DNA of 64,000 nt from Leifsonia sp. fls2-241-R2A-40a (GTDB lineage: Bacteria > Actinomycetota > Actinomycetes > Actinomycetales > Microbacteriaceae). Position 1 is the stretch's first letter; each line of letters opens with the position of its first letter. Below are positions 40,670 through 49,105 of the stretch, in pieces. The notes under the pieces are model-generated. The model was given only the letters and a program-made list of their open reading frames with translations. It made no database searches and was not told the origin of the DNA. The stretch spans positions 3,596,001 through 3,660,000 of the forward strand of contig NZ_JARVRS010000001.1 of assembly GCF_030209575.1 (NCBI RefSeq). Direction: 5' to 3'. The translations under genes and the position numbers were made by a program.

Positions 40670-41349
40670 GCGGGCCGCCATCGAGACGGTCCGACCTGGT
40701 TCAGGGACCACCAGACCCAGACCTCGATCTGAAGGGGTTCCCGACCGACGCGCTGACACCGGAGGCGGTGATCTACCGGGCGCACGCCGCCGGGTACGGG
40801 CCGTGGTGGTACGACAACACCCCCGGGGACAGCGGCGGCCGGTTCAACCTGACCGACGCGGACCAAGGCACCTGCTACGTCGCGGACACCCCGGAGGCTG
40901 CGCTGCGGGAGCGGTTCGGGAAGACGCTCGCCCGGCTCCGCTGGATCGACGCGGAAACCGCCTCACGTGCGGAGCTGTCCCTTCTCACCGTCAGCAGGGA
41001 GCGGACCGCCGGGAACGTGAGCACCCCGGAGGCGGCCGGCTACGGAATCACCTCCGAGTTGACCGATGCGGTCCCGTACGACATCAGCCAGGAGTGGGCG
41101 GCGCTGTTCGACGGCGAAGGCTTCGACGGGATCCACTACACCGCCCGGTTCTCCGCCGGCGGTGCCGCCAACGCATGGGCGCTGTTCGGCCCGTACGGGG
41201 AGCACCCGGAGGGCGAGGACCCGGCGACCGTACCGGGCATCGAGGCATGCCGGAGCGTCGGGATCGAAGTGCGCGAGCCGGCGCCGCATCCAGACGATGT
41301 CACGATAATCCGACCCGACCCGCTCCCCGACCCCGCCACCGACACGTAA
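40666..41349 (+). CDS. RES-domain toxin (NAD+-degrading type)
   Basis: 227 residues. VIYRAH (Arg38), then RFNLTDADQGTCYVADTPEAALRERF (Glu82), and DGIHYTARF near 154-162 with NAWALFG. These are the conserved segments of RES toxins, which phosphorolyse or hydrolyse NAD+. The position usually held by Ser before Arg is Ala here (TAR, residue 160), so catalysis may be altered or this is a subgroup variant. Starts with GTG overlapping the antitoxin stop. Confidence 0.78.
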   Translation: MSGPPSRRSDLVQGPPDPDLDLKGFPTDALTPEAVIYRAHAAGYGPWWYDNTPGDSGGRFNLTDADQGTCYVADTPEAALRERFGKTLARLRWIDAETASRAELSLLTVSRERTAGNVSTPEAAGYGITSELTDAVPYDISQEWAALFDGEGFDGIHYTARFSAGGAANAWALFGPYGEHPEGEDPATVPGIEACRSVGIEVREPAPHPDDVTIIRPDPLPDPATDT

Positions 41350-41353
41350 CCGG

Positions 41354-41461
41354 TCAGCTGACGCCGCGGTTCCCGGCAATGGCGTCGAAGTGGTCAGTGA
41401 GCCGGCCGAGGAGGACAGGGTCGAAGTCGTACACGTTCTGCGCGCCCGCGTCCGCCCTCAC
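41354..41461 (-). CDS. Possible small gene (35 aa)
   Basis: GTG overlapping the stop of the gene at 41458 (GTGA), coding for GAQNVYDFDPVLLGRLTDHF and a short tail. The coupling and acidic, codon-like composition are the only support. Confidence 0.35.
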   Translation of the reverse strand: MRADAGAQNVYDFDPVLLGRLTDHFDAIAGNRGVS

Positions 41462-41901
41462 CGGTCGATGTGCCCGCGGAGTTTCAGCAGGAGACGTTCG
41501 CCGAGGCTGAGGGAGGCGAGCGCGGCGTGGGACCGGGCGGCGTCGGAGAGGTGCTCGGCGAGCTCGTCCAGCTGGACGGCGTCGAGCTGCCCGCCGGCCG
41601 AGACGGTGATGATCGGCGTGAACGTGTGTTCGCACCAGGCGGCGAACCCGGCAACGTCTTCCGGCAGGCCGGTGGTGATCCAGGCGAACTCGCGGGGTCC
41701 GCGCCCCAGGTCGCGGACGATCGCGGCCGCGTCGGTGCCGGGCACGAATAGGACCCGGTCGAACCCATCGCCCTCGCCTGCGAGGCTGACCAGTTCGGAC
41801 CCGTACGCGGAGATCAGGCGATGCACCGGTTCGACCTGGGCGAGGTGGTCGAGTCCGGAGCTGACGTACACGGTGGAAGCTGGACGGATGTCTCGGGTCA
41901 T
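41458..41901 (-). CDS. Hypothetical protein (147 aa)
   Basis: VYVSSGLDHLAQVEPVHRLI, then FDRVLFVPGTDAAAIVRDLG, EFAWITTGLPEDVAGFAAW and a Leu-rich C-terminus (LASLSLGERLLLKLRGH). Alternating strands and helices suggest a compact alpha/beta fold. Its start overlaps the upstream stop (ATGA). No family recognised. It lies under motif B as the second gene. Confidence 0.58.
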   Translation of the reverse strand: MTRDIRPASTVYVSSGLDHLAQVEPVHRLISAYGSELVSLAGEGDGFDRVLFVPGTDAAAIVRDLGRGPREFAWITTGLPEDVAGFAAWCEHTFTPIITVSAGGQLDAVQLDELAEHLSDAARSHAALASLSLGERLLLKLRGHIDR

Positions 41902-42440
41902 GCGAACTCCCCGGTCGCTGGCTGTGGGGACGGCCGGAGGCCGATGCTCTCCATGAGGTCGGCCGGCATGCCGTCGCCGATGGCGTCAAGCAGCTCTCGG
42001 TAGGTGCCGTCGAGGAAACCGACCACCGGGTGGGTGGCGATCAGGTGCATCTGCACGCCCGCGGGCACCTGCTCCCGGAGACTCTCCCGCTCGGCGACCG
42101 GGACGCTGTCCAGCCATACGACGACGTCGGCCGGGTTCTCTTGGATGTCGTCGAGGACCAGCTGCTTCCAGGTGCGGTGACCCCACGGGGTGAGGAACCG
42201 GTCCACCTGCAGCCCTGTGATCTGGACGAACTGGATCCCGGCTTCGAGCGTCTCGATCAGGAGAACGGTCTCGAGCTGCTCGTGCTGGCCGGTGGCCCAG
42301 TTCAGCCTGCGGACCAGGCTCGGCGAGAACGCGGCGGGCAGGGTCGCCAGCAGGTGCCGGCGCTGCCCGAAGAACGGGTCCGGGTCAGGGACGGCCAGCG
42401 TCCCGAACGGGGCTAGGTAGAGCGTGGCCTTGGTGGTCAT
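41898..42440 (-). CDS. Hypothetical protein (180 aa)
   Basis: Start at 42440 with MTTKATLYLAPFGTLAV. The middle has ETVLLIETLEAGIQFVQITGLQVDRFL, then DVVVWLDSVPVAERESL and MHLIATHPVVGFLDGTYRELL, giving a strand-helix alternation of a Rossmann-like fold. Motif B is 48 bp upstream. It forms a unit with the 147-aa and 35-aa frames. Function unknown. Confidence 0.58.
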   Translation of the reverse strand: MTTKATLYLAPFGTLAVPDPDPFFGQRRHLLATLPAAFSPSLVRRLNWATGQHEQLETVLLIETLEAGIQFVQITGLQVDRFLTPWGHRTWKQLVLDDIQENPADVVVWLDSVPVAERESLREQVPAGVQMHLIATHPVVGFLDGTYRELLDAIGDGMPADLMESIGLRPSPQPATGEFA

Positions 42441-42487
42441 GACGGTGGTCTCCAGTCGTGGGTGTGCCGGTCTCTCCGGTCCCCACC

Positions 42488-42518
42488 GATGTGGTCGGCG
42501 GACGGCTACCCCTCCCAC
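42488..42518 (-). promoter_or_regulatory. Motif B copy (GTGGGAG-N12-GCCGACCACATC)
   Basis: On the minus strand GTGGGAG (42512-42518), exactly 12 bp, then GCCGACCACATC (42488-42499), ending 48 bp before the gene start at 42440. Confidence 0.7.
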
Positions 42519-42898
42519 GCCCCCTTTTTTCAAGTTCCCCTCGGTCGGCGGCTGTCGCCGTTTCGGCCGCTCCCGTGCCCCGGCCAGATAAGGCTCCACT
42601 CGCTGGCGCTCGCTCCGCCCCTCGCCTGCGGCCCGCCACCGCCACGCACCCGGATCGTCGGCGAATCGGACCACCGTGACGTTCCCGGCCTGTCGCCGGT
42701 CCGGCCACGTCTCGCGCCCGCTCCGTGACGCATCGGCACCGGCGCGCCCCGCGTCTCGTTGCCGGGCGTGAGGCGCCTGCCTCGCGCCGTTGGCCTCCCG
42801 TCACCGGGCCGTGGCGGCGGAGCGCAGCCCTGCCGAATCGTCACCGTGACGGCCCTGTGCGACGGCCTTACGCGTCCGCATTCGGTTACGGTGTCGTC
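42519..42898. other. Gene-free, very GC-rich stretch
   Basis: No gene is supported here. It starts after motif B with a run of T and CTCCACTCGCTGGCGCTCGCT-type short inverted words, and contains several CCGGC/GCCGG palindromes and CACCGTGAC repeated near 42672 and 42842. It could include a transfer origin, but no specific sign was found. Confidence 0.35.
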
Positions 42899-43432
42899 AT
42901 GCCGACGCCCACGCCGTCACCTATCCCGATCGAGCTGATCAACTCCGGAACACCTTGGTGGGTGAGCGTCATCGTGCCTCCCCTCGGGGCTCTCCTCGGT
43001 GCTGTTGTTGGTGGCTACATCACGTACTTCACGGTCAGGGCCAGCGATCGGCGCCGTCAGCAGGTGGAGGATCTTCGGCAGTGGGACTCCGAAATGTATG
43101 CCCAATATGCGGCGGTTGAGCGCGCCGCTGACCCTCTGTGGCGTTCTCAGGGGATCGCTGACGGCGACGGTCGGAAGCTGGCTCAACTCAACGACGTGTT
43201 GAGCAGGTCTGTCCAAGACCTTGAGAGGGTTCAGGTGGCCTTCGAGATCATCTCGCCGCCGTGCGTTCCGATCGTGTTCAAGCTCAGCGAAAAGCTGAGG
43301 GAGGCCATCGGATACGCGCAGCACAACCAGACCCCGCCCGACCACCTGCGCGAGGGCGCTGCCGACCTGATCTACGAGCTGGCGAGCGAGATCCGCAAAC
43401 AGTTGCGGCTACCAGACCTCGCCGACTACTAG
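42899..43432 (+). CDS. Membrane-anchored coiled-coil protein (177 aa)
   Basis: One N-terminal membrane helix (about 20-44: WWVSVIVPPLGALLGAVVGGY) followed by a charged helix (RASDRRRQQVEDLRQWDSEM) and a helical soluble part with FKLSEKLREAIGYAQHN. This layout (small N-out domain, helix, cytoplasmic coiled coil) is common among small membrane proteins in defence loci, but it is not diagnostic. No ribosome site seen. Confidence 0.55.
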   Translation: MPTPTPSPIPIELINSGTPWWVSVIVPPLGALLGAVVGGYITYFTVRASDRRRQQVEDLRQWDSEMYAQYAAVERAADPLWRSQGIADGDGRKLAQLNDVLSRSVQDLERVQVAFEIISPPCVPIVFKLSEKLREAIGYAQHNQTPPDHLREGAADLIYELASEIRKQLRLPDLADY

Positions 43433-43609
43433 GCGCCCCGCTCGGCCGGGGATGTCGGACGGCCAGCCAGCGTGTCGGTTTCCGCCTGGCGTCGTTCCGA
43501 GGCACGTCGAGCCGACCGTTCGCGTGCCCTCATGCGCCGATGACCGCCTCGGCGTCGGCCCCGCGTGGCCGCCGGGAGATGAGTGCCGCGCGCGTCAGCG
43601 GGCGACCGC

Positions 43610-46408
43610 TCAGCCGCGACGTCGACTCACCGGGACCAGCTGCTCGCCGGCTTCGCGCCGCGTGTACGCGTCTATCAGGAAACTGAGACGTTCGGCGGTA
43701 TCGGTGAAGCGTCGTCGCGCCCCGAAGGCCCGGTCTACCACCTCGTCAAGGTGCTGGTGCGCCTCAAGCAGATTCGCCGGCATGGCGTTGGGATCGTAGA
43801 GGTCTGCCAGGCTGGCGTCTCGGTAGACAGCGCGAGCGTCGAAGACGGCATCTGTGGCGTGCGAGAGCTTGGTCATGGTGGCTTCATCAGGGGTCGGCCA
43901 AGGGACCGGGAAGTACGCCAGCCCCGGCGAGATCGAGATGTCAGACTTCAGCCGGCCGGCGAAGGTTGTAACCCACGCCATGAACATGGACGATTGGAGC
44001 AGCCCGGCCTGCCACTTGAAGGCTCCGGGAAAGATGATGAGCTTGTTTCCCGCGATTACGTCGGGCGTGTAAAAGCGTCCCGGTATCCAAGTGCGGTTCT
44101 CGGATGACACTTCCGGCAGTGCGAAGTACGCCTTGTCCGGCTGGCGGTCCTGCGTGAATAGTCCTGGCTTGTTGGCGTAGTCACGCACGGAGGAGGTTGG
44201 AGATTCTTCACGGGCTGAACGCACACCAGCGAGACGTTCCCGCAGGATGGGCGAAGCGCGGATGTCAGCGGGCTCGGCGTACTTCATCCACAAGCACGAG
44301 CGTAAAGGGCGCCCCTGCAGCATGTCTTGACCCTGCACAAACTGTCGCAGGTACCGCCGCGCTTTCTCGTCGGCCAGCACTTGGGGCAGCTGCTCCTCGG
44401 TGACGATCAGGTGGCCGCCGTCGGTGGGCTGGCTGCCCTTGTGCGCGTTCGGCATCCCGATTGTGGCAGGCCTGTTGAGCTTGGCGGGAACGATGCTCGC
44501 ACCGTCTGCGAGATAGAAGTTCAGTCGTTGCACCGGTCGCTCGATCGGTTGGCCTCCGATGTGGTTGTAGGTGAAGAGGCGTGGCTTTCGTCCCGGGCGG
44601 GCGCTGGCCGAGAAGCCGACGACGACACAGTGGACCGAGGCCGCGCCGGGAGCTTCCGACGTCCATCGGAAGGTCCGGTGCCCGAAGTCGACGGTGAAGC
44701 CGTTACGTTCGAGGAGCGGCACCATTGTGCGCGCCTGCTCGCCCTGCGTGATCGAGTTGGTGGACACAAACGCCACCCTCGCGCCGGTGACACCGCGGAG
44801 GCTCGCCATTGCCTTCGCGTACCAGCAGGCGACATAGTCGAGGCGGCCGGCGCGAAGCCCCGACGAGTCAACGGCCGCGAACGTTAGACGGTTGTCCGCC
44901 TGCTGATCGGCGGTCATCCTGCTCATCCCGATGAACGGCGGGTTGCCCATGACGTAGAGGTGATCCGTGATGTCCGTCACAGTCGTCCAGTCCATGCGCA
45001 GTGCGTTGCCGACGTGAATCGTTTGGATCTTGTCCAGCGGAAGAGTGTCCGGCGCGGCCCCGAGAGCCGACTCCATCGCCCGATTGGCCTGGTGCTCCAC
45101 CAGATGCAAAGCGGTTGCAGCGATCTGTGCCGGCCATTCCTCCAACTCGATGCCGTGGAAGCTCGACAACCGCACCGACAGGTGTTCTTCCGTAAAGAAC
45201 ATCGTCCGTGCGGTCTCGCCGGACAGCTGCTGCAGCCGCAGGAGAACCTCAAGATCGAGGGCCCGCATCTCCCGATAGGCGACCACCAGGAAGTTGCCGC
45301 ACCCACATGCGGGATCGAGAAAGCGCATCAAACCCATGTCAGCACGGAGCTTCGAGAGAGCGCGTGCGTCGTGGTACCCGTCCACGAATCGCTGCCGTAG
45401 TTCGTCGAGGAACATGGGGCCGATGACTTTGAGGATGTTCGTCTCGGTTGTGTAGTGCTCGCCGAGCTCTCTGCGCGCGACTTTGTCCTTGACGGCCTGG
45501 AAGAGGCTGCCGAAGATCGCTGGGCTGATCGCTGACCAGTTGAACAGCGCCGCTTCGATGAGGCGTGTGCGCATGGCCTGGTCAAAGGACGGGATCGACA
45601 GCGGCTCTTCGAAGACTCCACCGTTCACGTATGGGAAGCGGGCGATGAGCTCATCTAGGTTGGACTGACGTCGGGAGGGTTCCCGTCCCAGCACTTGGTA
45701 GAGCAGCGATAGCTCAGGGCCGAGGTCTGAACCGTCTTCGGCTGTACGCGTCTCAAGAAACTCGAGGAACAGGTCCTTCTCCCAGAGACCGGCGTCGTCG
45801 GCGTAAAGCGCGAACAGCGTACGGACGAGAAACACACTGGCCTCATGGTCCGAGTATCCCGACCCCTCCAGCCCGTCATACAGGCCAGCCATGAGCTTGG
45901 CCGCCTTGATGGACGCGGCCTCTTGCTCCTTCGAGCCGAACGAGCGCTCCCCATATCCAGCGAAGAAGGCCAGCTTCTCGGCATGATCGCGCAGATCAGC
46001 CAAGGAGAACTCGACCGCGGCCGTCTCACGGGCGTCATGCAGGTCAATCAGCCTGAACCGGCGGAAGTCACTGGTCAGCACCCATCGTGGAATCTCAGGA
46101 TCGGGCAGGTCGTGGATATAGTCCAGCGCCTGCTGCTCGGCGGCGGCCAGGTCCTTCCCTGCAGACTTCATTTCGATCAGAGCGAGGCCTGGGATGAGTG
46201 CGTCGATATAGCCGCGCGAGCCCGTTGAAGCCCGCTTCACCCGCCGCTCGTAGTACGCCGCACGGGTTTCCGTGATGCCGTAAACGGCGAGCAGATCGCG
46301 CACAAACGACTGTGCCTGCTGCCTCTCATCACCCGGCTCATCAGCCCAGTCTCGGCTCAGCTTCGCCGCGCGGGACCGGATCTCATTCAGCGATAGCGAC
46401 TTGGCCAC
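43610..46408 (-). CDS. MmeI-like (type IIG/IIL) restriction-modification enzyme
   Basis: 932 residues in one chain. Nuclease part: YIDALIPGLALIEMKSAGKD with D69, E79, K81. Helical linker to about 330. Methyltransferase part: ELGEHYTTETNI, motif I DPACGCGNFL (365-374) and motif IV NPPF (489-492), an adenine-N6 type. The C-terminal 300 residues hold the target-recognition region (LRSCLWMKYAEPADIRAS, SSENRTWIPGRFYTPDVI). Such enzymes methylate one strand and cut at a distance. It is a single-gene system with no partner needed. Target sequence cannot be read. Confidence 0.85.
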   Translation of the reverse strand: MAKSLSLNEIRSRAAKLSRDWADEPGDERQQAQSFVRDLLAVYGITETRAAYYERRVKRASTGSRGYIDALIPGLALIEMKSAGKDLAAAEQQALDYIHDLPDPEIPRWVLTSDFRRFRLIDLHDARETAAVEFSLADLRDHAEKLAFFAGYGERSFGSKEQEAASIKAAKLMAGLYDGLEGSGYSDHEASVFLVRTLFALYADDAGLWEKDLFLEFLETRTAEDGSDLGPELSLLYQVLGREPSRRQSNLDELIARFPYVNGGVFEEPLSIPSFDQAMRTRLIEAALFNWSAISPAIFGSLFQAVKDKVARRELGEHYTTETNILKVIGPMFLDELRQRFVDGYHDARALSKLRADMGLMRFLDPACGCGNFLVVAYREMRALDLEVLLRLQQLSGETARTMFFTEEHLSVRLSSFHGIELEEWPAQIAATALHLVEHQANRAMESALGAAPDTLPLDKIQTIHVGNALRMDWTTVTDITDHLYVMGNPPFIGMSRMTADQQADNRLTFAAVDSSGLRAGRLDYVACWYAKAMASLRGVTGARVAFVSTNSITQGEQARTMVPLLERNGFTVDFGHRTFRWTSEAPGAASVHCVVVGFSASARPGRKPRLFTYNHIGGQPIERPVQRLNFYLADGASIVPAKLNRPATIGMPNAHKGSQPTDGGHLIVTEEQLPQVLADEKARRYLRQFVQGQDMLQGRPLRSCLWMKYAEPADIRASPILRERLAGVRSAREESPTSSVRDYANKPGLFTQDRQPDKAYFALPEVSSENRTWIPGRFYTPDVIAGNKLIIFPGAFKWQAGLLQSSMFMAWVTTFAGRLKSDISISPGLAYFPVPWPTPDEATMTKLSHATDAVFDARAVYRDASLADLYDPNAMPANLLEAHQHLDEVVDRAFGARRRFTDTAERLSFLIDAYTRREAGEQLVPVSRRRG

Positions 46409-46620
46409 GTGCCAAACCTACCGTTATGCGCTCCGACAGGAACGACAGCCGCGCCCCGTGGCCGTTCACTGATGGTTCACGTCGACGGGACGCGTGCGGG
46501 GCGCCGTGAAACCCACGTGTGGGAGTAGTGCAACCTATTCGGTTCGAGAACGCAGCGGGAACGATCCGCCGTCGGCGACCGAGGAACGAGGGAGCCGGCT
46601 TCATCAGCCGGCAACGATCG

Positions 46621-47391
46621 TCACCCGGAGACCGTGAGCTGGCGCCGCTTCACCTCTCCCGCGATGAACATCGCGCGGAACCCGGTCATCAGACCCCCAT
46701 TGATGCGATTCAGGAGAAGATCGGCCGGGTACTTGCTCACGATCCGTGTCTCAAGCTGGTCAGCGTTGACGGTCCTCGCTGCGAAGATGCGTGTCGTGTC
46801 TAATGCACGGAATGCGTCGATCGAGATTACCGATTCGTGGACACCGCCCCAGAGAAGTCGATCAAACTGCTTGGTGCCCGCCCAGTGGGCTTTCAGGCGC
46901 CTTCGGATGTCGGTGGACTGTCCGATGTAGCACTGCTGGTACTCGTCGAGCACCATCACGTAGAGGCCCTGCGCGCCGTCCCACTTCCGCAGGTCGCTCA
47001 CGGGCTTCAGACTCCGATTGCGCTCAAGCATCGTGGAAAGGGCAGCCTCGAAGTCTGCTTGAGCTATCTGGGCGAAGGACGCCATGTTGAGGTCGAAGTT
47101 CTCAAGCGCTTGGGCGCGATTCCTGGCGCAGAACTCATCCGAAAGAATGCGGTGGTCTTCATGCTCGTAGATCGAGGAGAGCGCTTCCCACTGCGCAGGA
47201 CTCATCTCTTCGCGCGAGAAGTAGACGGAGGGCTTCTTGTTGACGATGGCGTACGTGTCTCGGGTGAGGCGGAATCCGTATTTTCCGCGACGGATCCGCT
47301 CTCCAAAATGGTCGACGACAGCCGGCTCGGTGGGCGTTGGCACCTGTCGGTTCCGTAAGCGCCCACGTGCTGGGGGCACGGACCAGTCCAT
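46621..47391 (-). CDS. GIY-YIG domain protein, copy 2
   Basis: 256 residues. Same order as copy 1: RIRRGKYGFRLTRDTYAI, LENFDLNMASFAQIAQADFE, GLYVMVLDEYQQCYIGQSTD, RRRLKAHWAGTKQFDRLLW, SVISIDAFRALDTTRIFAA. Start at 47391 with GGAGGAAG before it. Identity to copy 1 is high in the core. It lies next to the restriction-modification gene, so the two may be linked in function. Confidence 0.7.
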   Translation of the reverse strand: MDWSVPPARGRLRNRQVPTPTEPAVVDHFGERIRRGKYGFRLTRDTYAIVNKKPSVYFSREEMSPAQWEALSSIYEHEDHRILSDEFCARNRAQALENFDLNMASFAQIAQADFEAALSTMLERNRSLKPVSDLRKWDGAQGLYVMVLDEYQQCYIGQSTDIRRRLKAHWAGTKQFDRLLWGGVHESVISIDAFRALDTTRIFAARTVNADQLETRIVSKYPADLLLNRINGGLMTGFRAMFIAGEVKRRQLTVSG

Positions 47392-47662
47392 GCAGACTTC
47401 CTCCAAGCTCGGTGGGCGACCCGGCGTGAGCCGGGTGCCGCAGCCCACGGTAGCGCCTGTTATCGGTGAGGCTCTGGCCCCAGATTTGGAGGCGACGACT
47501 CTGAGCTTCATCTCGCCCGGATCGCCGCCACAACGCGGCTCCTCGCAGAAGGGACGGTGCATAGGACCGGAACGTCGGCGCACCGACGGCGACACGGCGG
47601 CGCGCCGGCCACGTTCGAGACGGCGGCAGAACGGTTTCGGGCCGGGAGCGTCACGGTCACGT

Positions 47663-47695
47663 GCCGGGCGGAGCGACGAAGGAGCGGAGCCCGGC
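47663..47695 (+). repeat. REP-like palindrome (GCCGGGC...GCCCGGC)
   Basis: Arms of seven bases around GGAGCGACGAAGGAGCGGA, related to the copies at 19938, 53603 and 53752. Confidence 0.55.
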
Positions 47696-47732
47696 AGGGC
47701 CGCGGTGACGGTGGCTCTGCAGCAGCGAAACG

Positions 47733-48035
47733 TCAGGCCCGCCGGCCAGAGCCCGGTGCGCCGGCGTTGAACGCCTTCACGCTAGACGACTCCACACGCG
47801 TAAGGTCCAGGGGTTGGACGGGCTCGCTGATGGGTATGCGCTTGAGCGACGGCATGATGACGTCGCCGCCCTCCGGCACTCCCCCGAACCGTCCTGATCC
47901 TCCGCAAACGGTGATCCGGTCAGCGAGCATATGCGAGTAGACAACGCCCTGACGCCGGCTCACCCGAACGGTCTGCTCGCACACCGGGCAGACCGACTCA
48001 CGAGAGACAGCTTCCTTGCGGCTCTCGCTACTCAT
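47733..48035 (-). CDS. Small zinc-knuckle-like protein (100 aa)
   Basis: SVCPVCEQTVRV, then YSHMLADRITVCGGSG: two cysteines as C-P-x-C, a His and a further Cys fit a small zinc site. The rest is low in structure. Similar treble-clef-like proteins act in phage or plasmid regulation. No ribosome site is clear. Confidence 0.5.
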   Translation of the reverse strand: MSSESRKEAVSRESVCPVCEQTVRVSRRQGVVYSHMLADRITVCGGSGRFGGVPEGGDVIMPSLKRIPISEPVQPLDLTRVESSSVKAFNAGAPGSGRRA

Positions 48036-48139
48036 GACAAACGGTAACCCGGAAGTCAGGGGCGAAGCCAGAGGTCGGGCGGCCCCAACTCAGGGGCTCC
48101 TATTTGACGCCGCTCCAAGGCGACATCTGGATGGGCGCG

Positions 48140-48970
48140 TCAGCTGTAGGGAGGGAACGCGACGGCCAAGACCCTGAGGGTCCGATTGACGGTCTGCGAG
48201 TCGATCGTGCCCGGCCGGGCGACGATTTCGGCTACCTTCTTTGGCCATAGGACGGTCACCGTGTCGACGGTGAACGGGCGTTGAAAGAAACCCCAAGTGC
48301 CATCGACAAAGCAGAGCATGCCGTATGCAGGGACGGTCTCGAGACCGGCGGCGTCGAGCGCCGAACGGACGCGGGCGACCTGCTTCTCTACACCGGGGAC
48401 GAGCTTGGTCCTGTCCCGGCCGGCGACAACCAACTTCTCGACTCGCTTAGTGAACAGGCCGCCCTCGATCCGCTGTTGGACCTGGCCCTGGTAACGCTTC
48501 GCGTCTATGACGAACACTCCCTGGGAGGTGACCACAAGGTGGTCGATATTCGCGGAGGATCTCGGGATCCGACGGTCATGCAACGGTCGCACCGTGTCAG
48601 CAGCGGCCGCGTCGAGCCAGGCGCCCAGCTTCATCTCGCCGTCCCCGCCGCGCGCCCACGCGCGCGTGCTTTGCGGGTCGTCGCTGAGCGCGAGAAGGAG
48701 TCCGCCGAGCTTTGGATGTGCGGCCCGGATCCTTTCTTCGCGAGCGTTATGAAGTTTCTGGTGTTGGCGCGCGGCGGATCCGCCAGCCTGGCCTCGGATG
48801 ATTTGCTCGTCTTGCGGCGGGGTGTCGCACGAGACACACCGCACCGACTTCGATGACCGGTCGTACACAGCGACCGTCCCTGCAGAGATGTCCTTGCCGC
48901 AGTTAGCGCAACGGCCGGCGTAACGCAGCCGCATCACCTTGGACGCTGCAGACTCCGCCTCCGCTGTCAC
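48140..48970 (-). CDS. NERD-domain nuclease-related protein with zinc finger
   Basis: 276 residues from the GTG at 48970 (GGAGGAG upstream). A zinc site at the start (GRCANCGKDI, VRCVSCDTP) precedes the NERD domain: GDGEMKLGAWLDAA, NIDHLVVTSQGVFVIDAKRYQG, with the acid/Asp-Ala-Lys set of a restriction-endonuclease-like fold. Such proteins are often found with helicases in DNA processing or defence. Divergent from the gene at 49106. Confidence 0.75.
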   Translation of the reverse strand: MTAEAESAASKVMRLRYAGRCANCGKDISAGTVAVYDRSSKSVRCVSCDTPPQDEQIIRGQAGGSAARQHQKLHNAREERIRAAHPKLGGLLLALSDDPQSTRAWARGGDGEMKLGAWLDAAAADTVRPLHDRRIPRSSANIDHLVVTSQGVFVIDAKRYQGQVQQRIEGGLFTKRVEKLVVAGRDRTKLVPGVEKQVARVRSALDAAGLETVPAYGMLCFVDGTWGFFQRPFTVDTVTVLWPKKVAEIVARPGTIDSQTVNRTLRVLAVAFPPYS

Positions 48971-49105
48971 CGATGCCCCTCCTCCGTGTGCCACGACGCT
49001 ACCGATCCGGGCAGCGTCAACCTCAGCCCTAGTTGCAGGGGCAAGCACCACGGTGGAACGCGGAAATGGCGGTGGCAGCCTCCAGACTGGTGGGTGGAGG
49101 TGCGC

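Noticed and set aside
42519-42898. An oriT site in the gene-free stretch
   Set aside because: There are many small palindromes but none with a recognisable nic-type or TRS-like repeat; base composition alone explains them.
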